Shown here: piece by piece, positions 52,061-64,000 of the stretch
Numbering within the stretch: the stretch's first letter is position 1
Layout of the letters: each line of letters starts with the position of its first letter
Assembly: GCA_017591395.1 (NCBI GenBank)
Contig: WEDG01002934.1
Span: 248,001-312,000 of the forward strand
Length of the DNA: 64,000 nucleotides
From: Schistocephalus solidus
Taxonomy: Eukaryota; Platyhelminthes; Cestoda; Diphyllobothriidea; Diphyllobothriidae
Direction: 5' to 3'
The notes under the pieces: model-generated
What the model saw: the letters and a program-made list of their open reading frames with translations, nothing else
Told to the model about the DNA's origin: nothing
Database searches by the model: none
Program-made: the position numbers and the translations under genes

Positions 52061-53827
52061 TGCAGCCATGCCTACTTTAACGAAGTAAGTAGTTATTTAT
52101 GTATATTACACTCAGGTGACTTACATAACCTATCTTTACCGAAAATTAAAAATAAATGTAGGCCACCTTGTGAGGAGAAATTATGTCTATTTGGGAATAT
52201 TCAGCGACATCTATTTAAACACATTTAGGTTAAGTGGTCTTGTGAGGCGAAGAAGTTGAATCGAAATGGTCTCAAAGAAGTACCCACAAGATGATAACTG
52301 GTTTGGTGCCAGATTTTACCCCGAACACAAGCTGATGGATATGAGCATCCGCAACCAGAATTTTGGCTTTAATGGCTGCCAGATATCCCACAAAATGTCC
52401 CAAAGCTGGGATAAGCGGAAGGTTCATACGTCACCCTGCAGTCAGAATAGATTTGTTAACTGAGGCATTCCATGTAGGAAAGACGAAGGCTGTTCGACCA
52501 CCGAAATACTTCTAAGCTTTCGAATTCGTACAGTAGTTCCCATCAGAGGGAAAAGCGGCACCAAAATAAGCACTAGTTAAAGGGGATAGGAGTGAATCAG
52601 ACATCCGTAACGGCAGTCCGGAGGTGACTGCGAAGGGCTCTGTATGCTGGCGACAGATGGATATATCAGTTGACTAAGTTCTCATCGACCGTTTTGCTCC
52701 TGGCCTGGGCGATTGTCTTCGTGGCTGGACCTTCATTTCATGACCCGTTGCGTAGCCACTTGCACAGCCGGCGCACAGCCAGCTTATGTTCGTGTATGCG
52801 CGATTCGATCATCCGTTCAGTTCGAAAGCTCGGGGAAATAAAGAGATAATTCCGGCGATCGAGCGGCCTTCTTATTCCCTACTCAAAATCGCGAATGTCA
52901 AACCCATGTGACCATGAATGTGCCCGGCCATAGTCGACAGGACATGAGCCGGTCGCTCAACAGTGAGGGAGTTGGCCCAAGGACCAAAAAGTCTGCATTC
53001 TGACCCGGGTCCCCCGGGTTTTGAGTTGTTGCATGGCTGGTTGGTGACGGCTAAGAAGTCGAAAATTTAAATTCTTGTCTACTTCTTCAGTGCCTCCCAA
53101 ATGACTAAAATACTTGGTGGGGACTGGACTAGCGGCAGAATTAACCACAAATACCTCTATTCCACTCTATTTTTAGCACTTATTATGATGGCCATTTAAA
53201 ACTGCAAGCCGGCAACTGGTCGGGAATTCATTTTTAATTTATTTACCTGATCGGTGTACCCGACAGAAAAGTTAGCCCCCAACCCCGAAGCGGGTGAGTA
53301 AAAGTTGTTTGATTTAACTAGAACAACTTTGGAACGGCAGCTGCTTGACATAATCAGCAATCGTAATCGAAGGTGCGCCGTTAAGGAAATAATGGGAGAA
53401 ATCGAGAAATTTGTGTGGGGAGGAAATGCCTGTGGAGAGGCCAGTTCGAAACGTGGAGCTGGCTTACTCGCTTCGTTTGCGCTTGCCCTGAGTCCGCGTA
53501 ATCCTGTTTGTCATATGTGCAAACCGGTCACTAATACAACAGTAAACTCTCCTCGCGAGTTAGGAAACAAGGAAATACTAATATGTCAGCACAGTTGGTG
53601 GCAATATGGCTGCGAGAATTCAGAATTCGAGCGAACGGCGTGCCTAAGCAACTCGCGGTTTGCGTTGGTCAATTCGAATTCCGTCATGACGTTCTATGAG
53701 ATCGGTCAAACACTGTACGTGCAAGGTAAAAATGTAATTCATTCGGAATTTGCCTAGCCTGGGTAGTGTACACTTTACCTGCTTGACAACAGTGGGTGAA
53801 AGTCAGGTTGCACTGCCAAACACACTC
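52061..53827. other. Intergenic, nothing recognised
   Basis: A 150-codon plus-strand frame at 53305-53757 is the longest non-repeat frame here. It shows no signal peptide, domain or splice context that I recognise, so I do not call it. A 65-codon frame at 52266-52463 is equally anonymous. Confidence 0.35.
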
Positions 53828-55735
53828 AAGCACACGACAGGTCAACCGTCGTAGTCTGACGATGTCCACCGTATGCTCCCCACCATGGTGGTGCAGGGAT
53901 GGTGACTTGCCCATGGATTAGTTTTGAGTGATAGTAGCCTTGTGCTGCATCTACCGCACTCTCTCCTCCTCCTCCTCCCCCACCTGAAAAAGTATCATGA
54001 GAGAGTCAGAAAAACCGGAGGCGGGAGAGAACGCAAGTGGCTGGCGCGGCCGGAGGCGCCCCCGGGCGTACCACCACACCTGGCTCGGATCCCACGGAGT
54101 GGGATTTCCATAAAAACCACATTAAGAAGGATCCATTGCATCCTGACTCTCAGTCTGGTAGACAGCCATTCCACACAAAACACACATTGGGCTGACCACG
54201 CGGTCCGAGTGTTCCGTCAGTTGGCAACCTTCCAGGCCACGGCTTTTAGCGCACCGTGATAGTTTCAAGTGCGTCAGATTTTTTATAGTGAGGAAAATGC
54301 ACTGAGCTGTCGACCTCAATCTCTCCCCCACCCCACAATCATACCACCGTCCAAGCCAGTCATGTGTCTGATGTGAGAGTGGGCGCATTGGCTGAAGGGT
54401 CGACGTACCCGTCTTCGCGTGCCACAGCACGGCCTGGTCCCCATAACGCACACACCAGGATTTACTTACTCAGGGGATATGGAGGAGCCATCGCCGTCTG
54501 CCTCCCAGTCAACTGTTCAGCCACTCAACACACACAGCACATACACTGGGACGACGGTAAGGTCTGGTGTAAGCGTCAGATCGGCAGCCTTCCAAGCCAC
54601 GGTTTCTAGGAAACCGTGATATTCTCCGATACATGAGGATGGTGAGGGTATTGTCCATCTATTGGTGTAGTTAGTGTGCGCTGATGTGGCTTAGCCTTCG
54701 GTGGTTTACCGCAGATTGTCGTGGAGGCGCATGTGTCCTAATAGGCCCATGCGGTGTGTAAAGGTGCGGGAGCAGTGAGGGCAGTGGAGGCGGGCGCGTC
54801 GACTGTATATCGGAGCCTCAGGCACTGGTTCACCAGCCTCCGTGCGATGGATTCGCAGGTGACCGGCCAGGCCGATGCGTGAGTTGAAGTTGCGGGCGCA
54901 GTGTGGGCAGGAGAAATCGGGAGAGGCTGGGGGATGCCATTCGTGGTAGTGGGGGTAGCAGTGGTGGTGAGATGGCAGTAAAGGAAGGTGTGCATGGGAT
55001 ATTGGTGTTGTCGGCATTGTGGTGAATTCCGCTGTCATGGAAGCGCATATGGCCGAATAGGCCCATGCGACGAGTAAATGCGCTAGGACAGTGAGGGCAG
55101 TGGAAGCGGCGATCTCTGTTGTGTGTTGGTGCTCCAGGCACTGGTTCACCAGTCTCTGTAAGATGGATTCGCAAGTTACAAACAAGGCCGATGCGTGAGG
55201 TGAATTTGCGGACGCAATGAGGACAGTTTAGGAGAGAGTCCCCAACGCTGATGGTGGTGGCGGCGACGGCGGTGGTGGTGGGGTAACAGGTGATGAGTAT
55301 TGGGATGTGGTCTCTATGATGGTGGGAGTAATGGATTTGATGCCAGGGGTGAGGGTGGGGGAGTCCGAAGGAGGGTTGGCAGAATTTGACATAGAAGTCG
55401 GAATTGTCAAATTGTTGGTGGATTGCGTCTAAAGATGTCCGACTAGGCCGATTCACGCGCGGAAGGTGCGTTGACAGCGCGGGTAGAGCGTTGATAGCTG
55501 CGTCGTTGTCATCGAACCAGTCTTGGTGCTGACGACGTGCGCGGCCGAGGAAATCCAGGGCTGTGGATTGGATGGTTTCCCTCAGCTGATACCAGCGGTT
55601 CTCCACGGAGATGTCCGCGTCTCCGACTGGTAGGTTGGCTAGTCGGTTGGCCAGTTCGTTGCTCGGTGGAAGAACACACACGAGAGTTCGACCGTCGTAG
55701 TCCGACGATGTCCACCGTTTGCTCCACACCATGGT
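53828..55735 (-). mobile_element. Zinc-finger LINE, internally deleted copy with 3' region
   Basis: The minus strand jumps from the satellite module straight into the LINE linker before the reverse transcriptase (NRLANLPVGDADISVENRWY, then STALDFLGRARRQHQDWFDD). It then skips the whole reverse transcriptase to the C-terminal finger region ([79 protein letters not shown]). A frame change near 55.0 kb separates the fingers into two frames. The last 880 bp (54705-53828) is the 3' region. It is a deletion derivative and not autonomous. Confidence 0.85.
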
Positions 55736-57600
55736 GGTGTAGGGACGGTGAATTTCGCGTGAATTAGTTTTAAGTGATAGTAGCCTTGCGCTGCAGCTAC
55801 CACACTCTCTCCTCCTACCCCACCTGAGCCCGGTGTCAAGACAGAGTCAAGAAGACCGGAGGCTGGAGAGGACGCAGGTGGCTGGCGCGGCCGGGTCCCC
55901 TAAGTCCTAGCCGCCCCCAGGCGTGCCACAACACTCCCATGTTCGGCATTTGTTAGTGGAGCGCAACCCGAATAACACATGCCATGCCCTGATGTGGCCC
56001 CCGTGTTGGTCCAACACATCTACCACGTGGCCCGTTTAGGGGGCGAGAACACACACAGATTACACACACACACACGAGAGTTCGACCGTCGTAGTCCGAC
56101 GATGTCCACCGTATGCTTCATGGGAAAGTGGAGCAGGGACGGTGACTTGCGCGTGATTTAGTTTAAAGTGATAGTAGACTTGCGCTGCAGCTACCGCACT
56201 CGCTCCTCCTTCCTCCACCTGAGCCCGGTGTCAAGACAGAGTCAAGAAGACCGGAGGCGGGAGAGGACGCCCGTGGCTGGCGCGGCTGGGTCCCCTAAGC
56301 CCTAGCCGCCCAAGGCGTGCCACCACACCTACATGTTCGGCATTTGTTATGGGAGCGCAACCCGAATAACGCCTGCCGTGCCCTAATGCGGCCCCCGTGT
56401 TGGTCCAACGCATCTACCACGTGGCCCGTTTAGGGGGCACACACACGACAGTTCGACCGTCGTAGTCCGACGATGTCCACCGTATGCTCCATGAGAAAGT
56501 GGAGCAGGGACGGTGACTTGCGCGTGATTTAGTTTAAAGTGATAGTAGACTTGCGCTGCATCTACCGCACTCTCCTCCTCCCCCATCTGAGCCCGGTTTC
56601 AAGACAGAGTCAAGAAGACCGGAGGCTGGAAAGGACGCAGGTGGCTGGCGCGGCCGGGTCCCCTAAGTCCTAGCCGCCCCCAGGCGTGCCACAACACTCC
56701 CATGTTCGGCATTTGTTAGTGGAGCGCAACCCGAATAACACATGCCATGCCCTGATGTGGCCCCCGTGTTGGTCCAACGCATCTACCACGTGGCCCGTTT
56801 AGGGGGGCGAGAACACACACAGATTACACACACACACACGAGAGTTCGACCGTCGTAGTCCGACGATGTCCACCGTATGCTTCATGGGAAAGTGGAGCAG
56901 GGACGGTGACTTGCGCGTGATTTAGTTTAAAAGTGATAGTAGACTTGCGCTGCAGCTACCGCACTCGCTCCTCCTTCCTCCACCTGAGCCCGGTGTCAAG
57001 ACAGAGTCAAGAAGACCGGAGGCGGGAGAGGACGCCCGTGGCTGGCGCGGCTGGGTCCCCTAAGCCCTATACGCCCAAGGCATGCCACCACACCTACATG
57101 TTCGGCATTTGTTATGGGAGCGCAACCCGAATAACGCCTGCCGTGCCCTAATGCGGCCCCCGTGTTGGTCCAACGCATCTACCACGTGGCCCGTTTAGGG
57201 GGCACACACACACGACAGTTCGACCGTCGTAGTCCGACGATGTCCACCGTATGCTCCATGAGAAAGTGGAGCAGGGACGGTGACTTGCGCGTGATTTAGT
57301 TTAAAGTGATAGTAGACTTGCGCTGCATCTACCGCACTCTCTCCTCCTCCCCCATCTGAGCCCGGTGTCAAGACAGAGTCAAAAAGACCGGAGATGGAAG
57401 AGGACGCCCGTGGCTGGCGCTGCTGGGTCCCTTAAGGCCTAACCGCCCCTAGGCGTGCCACCACACCTCCATGTTCGGCATTTGTTATGGAAGCGCAACC
57501 CGAATAACGCATGCCGTGCCCTGATGTGGCCCCCATGTTGGTCCAACGCATCTACCACGTGGCCCATTTAGGGGGCACACACACACAGGCGGCAGTTCGA
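55675..57600 (+). repeat. Satellite array, 371-394 bp units in alternating types
   Basis: Units begin with AGTTCGACCGTCGTAGTCCG at 55685, 56079, 56450, 56843, 57217 and 57594, giving spacings of 394, 371, 393, 374 and 377 bp. Units alternate between a long type preceded by GATTACACACACACACAC and a short type preceded by GGGGGCACACACACGACAG. The real period is therefore a dimer of about 765 bp. Each unit has two parts. The first is also found at the LINE 3' ends (to GAAGACCGGAGG). The second, with CATGTTCGGCATTTGTTA and CATCTACCACGTGGCCC, occurs only here. Confidence 0.95.
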
Positions 57601-59180
57601 CCGTCGATTTCTACGAGGTCCACCGTATGCTCCACACCAGGTGGTGCAGGGACGGTGAATTGCGCGTGAATTAGTTTTAAGTGATAGTAGCCTTGCGCTG
57701 CAGCTACCGCACTCGCTCCTCCTTCCCCCACCTGAGCCCGGTGTCAAGACAGAGTCAAGAAGACCGGAGATGGAAGAGGGCTCAGGTGGCTGGCGCGGCC
57801 GGAGCCGCCCCTGGGCCTGTCACCACACCTGGCTCGGATCCCACGGAGTGAGAGTGCCATAAAGGCCACATTAAGAAGGAGCCATTGCAACCTGACTCTC
57901 AGTCCGCCCGTCAGCCACTCCACACAAAACACACATTGGGCTGACCACGCGGTCCGAGTTATCCCGTCAGTTGGCAACCTTCCAAGCCACGGCTTTTAGC
58001 GCACCGTGATAGTTACAAGCGCGTCAGATTGTTTATAGTGAGGAAAATGCGCTGAGCTCTCGACCTCACTCTCTCCCCCACCCCCAAAATCAGACCACTG
58101 TCCGAGCCGGTCAGTTGTCTGATGCGGAAAGCGGGCGCAGCTGCTGGTGACCTCGTCTACGTGTACTACGTACACGACCTGGCCCCCCAAACACAAGCAC
58201 CAGGATTTCACAGAACAGGGGGTTGAACGGCTTACATCTCACATGTGTGAGATAGCCAGAGGTCACGTTAAGAAGGAGTCATCGCAGCCTGACTCTCAGA
58301 CCACCAGTCAGCGTACCCGTCTTCGCGCGCCACAGCACGACCTGGCCCCCATAACGCACACACCAGGATTCACAAACTCAGGGGATATGAAGCAGTCATC
58401 GCCGTTTGACTCCCAGTCCACTGGTCAGCCACTCGACACACACAGCACATACACTGAGCCGACGGCGTGGAAGCGTTAGATTGGCAGACTTCCCAGCCAC
58501 GGTTTCTAGGAAACCGTGATATACTCTGGTAAATGGTGATTGTGAGGGTGTTGTCGATGCATTGGTGTAGGTAGTGTGCGCTGATGTAGCTTAGCCTCCG
58601 GTGGTTTACCGGAGGTTGTCGTGGAGTCGCATGTGTCCTAATAGGCCCATGCGGTGTGTAAATGTGCGAGAGCAGTGAGGGCAGTGAAGGCGGGCGCGTC
58701 GACTGTATGTCGGAGCCCCAGGCACTGGTTCACCAGCCTCCGTGCGATGGATTCGCAGGTGACCGGCCAGGCCGATGCGTGAGTTAAAGTTGCGGGCGCA
58801 GTGTGGGCAGGAGAAATCGGGAGAGGCTGGGGGATGCCATTCGTGGTAGTGGGGGTAGCAGTGGTGGTGAGATGGCAGTAAAGGAAGGTGTGCATGGGAT
58901 ATTGGTGTTGTCGGCATTGTGGTGAATTCCGCTGTCATGGAAGCGCATATGGCCGAATAGGCCCATGCGATGAGTGAATGCACGAGGACAGTGAGGGCAG
59001 TGGAGGCGACGATCTCTGCTGTGTGATGGTGTTCCAGGCACTGGCTCACCGGTCTCTGTACGATGTATTCGCAAGTGACCGACCAGGCTGATGCGTGAGG
59101 TGAATGTGCGGTCGCATTGAGTACAGCTTAGGAGAGATTCCCCATCGCTGATGGTGGTGGTGGTGGTGGTGGTGGAGGTA
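57594..59180 (-). mobile_element. Zinc-finger LINE, 3' end copy
   Basis: The minus strand contains the finger region (58606-59174): CPHCPRAFTHRMGLFGHMRF, CPHCARNFNSRIGLAGHLRI and [20 protein letters not shown], ending LHDNLR with TGA. The 3' region follows (58605-57594). The upstream edge abuts another satellite module at 59190. This copy is very close in sequence to the finger part of the 53.8-55.7 kb copy, so one is probably a duplicate of the other. A frameshift splits the fingers. Confidence 0.85.
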
Positions 59181-59189
59181 GTGAAGGCG

Positions 59190-62100
59190 AAGGCGACAGT
59201 TCGACCGTCGTAGTCCGACGATGTCCACCGTATGCTCCATGGAAGGGTGGAGCAGGGACGGTGACTTGCGCGTGAATTAGTTTTAAGTGATAGTAGCCTT
59301 GCGATGCAGCTACCGCACTCTCTCCTCCTCCCCCACCTGAGCCCGGTGTCAAGACAGGGTCAAGAAGACCGGAGATGGGAGAGGGCGCAGGTGGCTGGCT
59401 CGGCCGGAGCCGCCCCTGGGCGTGCCACCACACCTGGCTCGGATCCCACAGAGTGGGAGTACCATAAAGGCCACATTAAGAAGGAGCCATTGCAACCTGA
59501 CTCTCAGTCCGCCAGTCAGCCACTCCACACAAAACACACATTGGGCTGACCACGCGGTCCGAGTTATCCCGTCAGTTGGCAACCTTCCAAGCCACGGCTT
59601 TTAGCGCACCGTGATAGTTTCAAGCGCGTCAGATTGTTTATAGTGAGGAAAATACGCTGAGCTCTCGACCTCACTCTCTCCCCACCCCCACAATCAGACC
59701 ACTGTCCGAGCCGGTCAGTTGTCTGATGCGGAAGCAGGCGCAGCTGCTGGTGACCTCGTCTACGTGTACTACGTACACGACCTGGCCCCCCAAACACAAG
59801 CACCAGGATTTCACACAACAGGGTGTTGAACGGCTTACATCTCACATGTGTGAGATAGCCAGAAGTCACGTTACGAAAAAGCCATCGCAGCCTGACTCTC
59901 AGACCACCAGTCAGCCACTTCACACAACACACATTGGACTAGCTGCGAGGTCTGAGTGCAATTGCCAGTTAGAAACCTTCCAACCACGGCGAATAACGTT
60001 ACCGCACACTCTTTTCCTCCCCCACCTGAGCCCGGTCTCACGCACAGACAAGAAGACCGGAGGTGGGAGAGGACGAAGGTGGCTGGCGCAGCCAGAGCCG
60101 CCCCTGGGCGTACCACCACACCTAGCTCGGAACCCACAGAGTGGGGGTGCCATAAAGGCCACATTAAGAAGGAGTTATTGCAGCCTGACTCTCAGTCCGC
60201 CAGTCAGCCACTTCACACAAAACACACATTGGGCTGACTACGCGGTCCGAGTTATCCCGTCAGTTGGCAACCTTCCAAGCCACGGCTTTTAGCGCACCGT
60301 GATAGTTAAAAGCGCGTCAGCTTGTTTATAGTGAGGAAAATGCGCTGAGCTCTCGACCTCACTCTCTCCCCCACCCCCAAAATCAGACCACTGTCCGAGC
60401 CGGTCAGTTGCCTGATGTGGGAGTGGGCGCATTGGCTGACGGATCGGCGTACCCGTCTTCGCGCGCCACAGCACGACCTGGCCCCCATAACGCACACACC
60501 AGGATTCACTAACTCAGGGGATATGGAGGAGCCATCGCCGTCTGACTCCCAGCCCACTGGTCAGCCACTCGACACACACAACACATACACTGAGCCGACG
60601 TCGTGGTCTGGTGTAAGCGTCAGATTGGCAGCCTTCCCAGCCACGGTTTCTAGGAAACCGTGATATACCCAGGTACATGGTGATTGTGAAGGTGTGGTCG
60701 ATGTTTTGGTGAAGATAGTGTGTTCAGATGTAGCTTAGCCTCCGGTGGTTTACCGCAGGTTTTTGTGAATGCGCATGTGACCGAAAAGGCTCATGCGATG
60801 AGTGAATGCACGAGGACAGTGAGGGCAGTGGAGGCGGCGATCTCTGCTGTGTGTTGGAGCTCCAGGCACTGGTTCACCAGTCTCTGTACGATGGATTCGC
60901 AAGTGATCGACCAGGCCAATGCGTGAGGTGAATGTGCGGTCGCAATGAGGACAGTTTAGGAGAGAGTCCCCATCGCTGATGGTGGTAGTGGTGGTGACAG
61001 TGGTGGTTGTGGGGGTAACACGTGCTGAGCATTGTGATGCGGTCTCGATGATGGTGGGACTAGTGGAATTGATGCCAGGGGTGAGGGTGGAGGAGTCCAA
61101 AGGAGGGTTGACAGAAGTAGACGTATAATTTTGAATTGTCGGATTGTTGATGCATTGCTTCCGAAGATGTCCGACTAGGCCGATTCGCGCGCGGAAGGTG
61201 CGGTGACAGCGCGGGCATGTTGGAAGGGCCTGGGCATTGGCGATGTTGATCCGGGGCGCTGGTGACTTTCGTGCCGCTCTTTTGGTCTTGGCAGCGGCGA
61301 TCCTGTTGGCTTCGTAGATTGCTGCCCCTGTCTTCACTGTTCTCCTCCAAGCCGATCGATTTCGGGCAAGGTCCTCCCAGGACTCCGGATTGATCTGCAA
61401 TTGCTTCAGGGAGGTCTTCAGAGTGTCTTTGTAGCGTCGTACTTGATCCCCTTGTCGACGAGAACCCATGGCGAGATCTCCATAGAAGAGTCGTTTGGGT
61501 AGCCTTTCGTCATCCATCCGCACAAGGTGACCGCTTCAGCGCAGTTGCAGTTGTTTCAACTGAGCGAAAATGCTGAGAATGCCTGTTCGTTCCAGCACTT
61601 CCGTGCCCGGTATCCTGTCTTGCCAACTCAGCTTTAGTATTCTGCGGAGACAGCTGAGGTGGAAGTGGTTGAGCATTCGTGCCTGCTTTTGGTAGATTGT
61701 CCACGTCTCCGCTCCATACAGCAGCATTGGCCATATGACAGCTTTGTACATCTTGAGTTTGGTTCTGAGGTGGAGACCATGTCGATTCCAGACCACATTT
61801 TGCATGCGTCCAAAGGCTTGGCTGGCTTTAGCGATCCGATGGGCGATCTCATCGTCGACTTTGGTGCTGCGTGAGAGATTGCCGCCTAGATACGTGAAGG
61901 TATCTACAGATTTAAGTTGGGCGCCATTGACATTGATGTGAGCTGCGTTGTATAGAGTGTTTGGCGACGGTTGATGCATCACAACCGTTTTCTTAGTGTT
62001 GATGCGAAGTCCGAAGTTGTCACAGGCGGCAGCGAAGAGTTCCATGCTCCTTTGCATTTACTCTTCTGTCGTTGTATTGAGTGCGCAGTCATCAGCGAAT

Positions 62101-63045
62101 AGAACTTCATGGATAGTCGCTGTGGAGACACGCGAGCGGAAGTGCATTCGTCGTTGGTTGAGGATTCGGCCGTCCATCCGGTAGGCGATGCGGATCCCGG
62201 GGCGTTCGTCACGGTAGGCATCCATTAACATGGCAGAGAACATGAGGCTGAACAGGGTGGGAGCCAATACGCAGCCCTGCTTCACTCCATTGGTCACTGC
62301 GAATGCTTCAGATACTGTCCCGTGTTCAGTAACGCGCGCCATCATCCCGTCGTGAAGTTGACGTACCATATGCGTGAACCGTTCAGGACAGTCGAATTTC
62401 TGCATGATTTTCCACAGCCCGTCGCGATTCACCGTGTCAAAGGCTTTCGTCAGGTCCACAAAGGTAGTTTAGAGGTGAGTCCGCATCTCTTGGCACTTCT
62501 CTTGCAGCTGGCGAGCAGCGAAGATCATGTCGATTGTTCCTCTGTGTCGTCGGAAGCCGCATTGACTTTCCGGGAGCAGTCCTTGCTCCAGGTGAGCGTT
62601 CAAGCGGTTGAGGAGAATGCGGGCGAAGATCTTTCCAGCGATGTTCAGTAGCGAAATTCCTCGGTGGTTGTCGCAAAGTTGGCGGTTTCCTTTCTTCTTG
62701 TATAGGTGGACAATGGTGGCGTCTTTGAAATCCTGAGGGACTTGTCCTTGGTGCCACATCTCCTGGAAGAGCACTGTGAGTCGATTTATCAGCTGGGATC
62801 CACCATGCTTGTAAATCTCAGCAGGGATCTTGTCCGAGCCAGGTGCTTTCCCGCTGGAGAGTTGCTGCACTGCTCTGATGGTTTCTTGGAGAGAGGGCGG
62901 GAGATCAAGGTTGGCGTTGATTTCCACTTCAGGCAGGCGATCGATGGCGGCATCGGAGATGGTGGAGGGCTGGTTGAGAACGCTTTGAAAGTGCTCTGCC
63001 CATCGCGTCAGGATTTGCGTCTTCTCAGTGAGCAGCGTCCTGCCG
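59190..63045 (-). mobile_element. Zinc-finger LINE, longest copy (5'-truncated)
   Basis: The minus strand starts near 63045 just before the reverse transcriptase (CADGRTLLTEKTQILTRWAE). It runs through the complete reverse transcriptase, connection domain and three C-terminal zinc fingers to 60750. A 1.56-kb 3' region follows (60749-59190), in which the blocks of 59400-59720 and 60080-60410 repeat each other. The endonuclease part is missing, the common 5' truncation of LINE insertions. Confidence 0.9.
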
Positions 63046-63143
63046 TCGGCACACATACATACAAACAGCACAAATCTCGTTCGGACAACTATCCTGATAC
63101 TGAAAGCACTCGCATAATCTGGTGTCAGTTGACCGATGATCAA
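60750..63143 (-). pseudogene. LINE reverse transcriptase with C-terminal C2H2 zinc fingers, three in-frame stops
   Basis: One continuous frame of about 798 codons is broken only by stops at 62471-62469 (TAA), 62060-62058 (TAA) and 61538-61536 (TGA). The blocks in order are [117 protein letters not shown] and the catalytic FADD (62099-62088). The post-catalytic FTYLGGNLS and LLYGAETWT follow, then the connection segment [10 protein letters not shown]. The fingers are CPRCHRTFRARIGLVGHLRK (C2HC), [20 protein letters not shown] and CPHCPRAFTHRMSLFGHMRI. The first about 33 codons, before CADGRT, are not LINE-like and lie outside the insertion. The fingers probably bind nucleic acid during target-primed reverse transcription (inference). 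Confidence 0.9.
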
Positions 63144-63719
63144 AAGATGCGCAGTTACTAGGTAGACGAGGGCATGCGAAAAAATATAAATGTTAAAAAA
63201 GTTGAAAATTTGAACATACCAAAACTGTCGGAGTCCTCAGTAGGTGTGCCACTTTGGGAAAGACACCGCAGGAACTTGTCCAGTTTCGGACCACCAGTTT
63301 TATAACACCTTCACTCCACTTATAAACGCCTCTAAAAACGACATGTCGACGAGCTGGGAGTAAATTTATCAAACAGGTTACAAGGTTAGTCAGAAGGAAG
63401 AGGTTGTGACATGAAACATACCGACTTTGGTCAAACCAGCCCAGATTTGGGTTTGGTGGGAAAAGCTGACGGGGCGTCAATGGCTCCCCTGTGGGACCAC
63501 GAAAGAAGGCGTAAAGACTGCTTGAAAATCCCTAAAAGATCCGAATAAAGTTTAGAAAGGCTAGGAGCCCCTAGCGAAAAACCTTTTGTGGGCTGACACT
63601 ACGGAAACTCGAAAACAGGTAAAAGCGGCAGGCAGGGATGATGCTAATTGCAATGATAGTAAACCTAGGGGTTGAAGAGGAGAGAGGAAGATGGAGAAGA
63701 AGTAGAAGAATAAGAGGAA
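63046..63719. other. Intergenic, nothing recognised
   Basis: This is non-LINE sequence after the 5' truncation point. A 95-codon minus-strand frame (63193-63480) has no recognisable domain. Confidence 0.4.
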
Positions 63720-63799
63720 AAAGTAGTAATAGTAGTAGTAGTAGTCGTAGTAGTAGTAGTAGTAGTAGTAATAGCAGTATTAGTAGTAGTGGCGGTAGC

Positions 63800-63840
<41 letters not shown>

Positions 63841-63985
63841 GAGGAAGAGGAGGAGGAGGAGGAGGAGGATGAGGATGATGATGATGATGATGAGGAGGAG
63901 GAGGAGGAGGAGGAGGAGGAGGAGGAGGAGGAGGAGGAGGAGGAGGAGGAGGAGGAGGAGGAGGAGGAGGAGGAGAAAGAAGGGG
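63720..63985. repeat. Compound trinucleotide microsatellite (AGT)n then (AGG)n
   Basis: TAG units run from about 63724 to 63840 with a few interruptions, then GAG/GAT units run to about 63975. The open frames through it (poly-Arg, poly-Pro, poly-Leu) are artefacts of composition. It lies at the very edge of the window. Confidence 0.97.
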
Positions 63986-64000
63986 GGACACAAAAGTTAA

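Noticed and set aside
53305..53757. 150-codon plus-strand frame
   Set aside because: It is the longest anonymous frame, but no family resemblance, signal, membrane segment or splice context was seen. Transcript evidence would be needed.
55675..57600. Regularly spaced repeats considered as a CRISPR array
   Set aside because: Units are 371-394 bp, contiguous and homologous throughout, in a eukaryotic genome. This is a satellite.
63571..64000. Open frames encoding poly-Arg, poly-Leu and poly-Pro at the window end
   Set aside because: They exist only because trinucleotide repeats lack stops in some frames.

Overview
This window is eukaryotic nuclear DNA, almost certainly from a flatworm. A diphyllobothriidean tapeworm (the Schistocephalus / Dibothriocephalus / Spirometra group) is my best guess. 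The grounds are spliced genes with introns as short as 33-45 nt, a very high load of non-LTR and Penelope-like retroelements, and several copies of a LINE whose reverse transcriptase ends in C2H2 zinc fingers, a type I associate with these worms. I see no bacterial operons, no rRNA or tRNA genes and no CRISPR array.

Layout. 1-6 kb: mostly unrecognised, with a CR1-like LINE tail and a possible Gypsy scrap. 6.14-6.44 kb: a VMA21 homologue (V-ATPase assembly factor) with a 45-nt in-frame micro-intron. 9.98-25.14 kb (+): a six-exon gene for mitochondrial 3-oxoacyl-ACP synthase (OXSM). Its introns are stuffed with retroelements, including a nearly complete antisense CR1-like LINE and an antisense zinc-finger LINE in the 8-kb intron 4. 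Its last exon carries a one-base frameshift between two catalytic motifs. 27.4-39.2 kb: four copies of a small, proline-rich, predicted secreted protein family defined by the motif GL-x(3)-P-x-NPGLW-[AS]-R. Two are spliced (27.5 kb minus, 38.8 kb plus) and share a 33-nt intron at the same site. The other two are intronless and sit as mirror images on the arms of a 1.3-kb inverted repeat (31.2 and 34.1 kb). I do not recognise this family, and it is the best candidate here for something undescribed. 35.8-37.9 kb: a Penelope-like element with inverted terminal repeats and a hammerhead ribozyme motif. 38-53.8 kb: gene-poor, with old duplications, a TA-flanked MITE, a degenerate tandem repeat and one orphan exon-like stretch. 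53.8-63.05 kb: a nested array of zinc-finger LINE copies (minus strand) and a 371-394 bp satellite that shares sequence with the LINE 3' region. 63.7-64.0 kb: a trinucleotide microsatellite.

The two recognisable host genes are housekeeping. VMA21 acts in the ER to assemble the V0 sector of the proton pump. OXSM elongates acyl chains on mitochondrial ACP, the pathway that feeds lipoate synthesis. The secreted-protein cluster has no known link to either. Exon boundaries come from reading frames, splice consensus and remembered family conservation; no alignment or transcript data were available.
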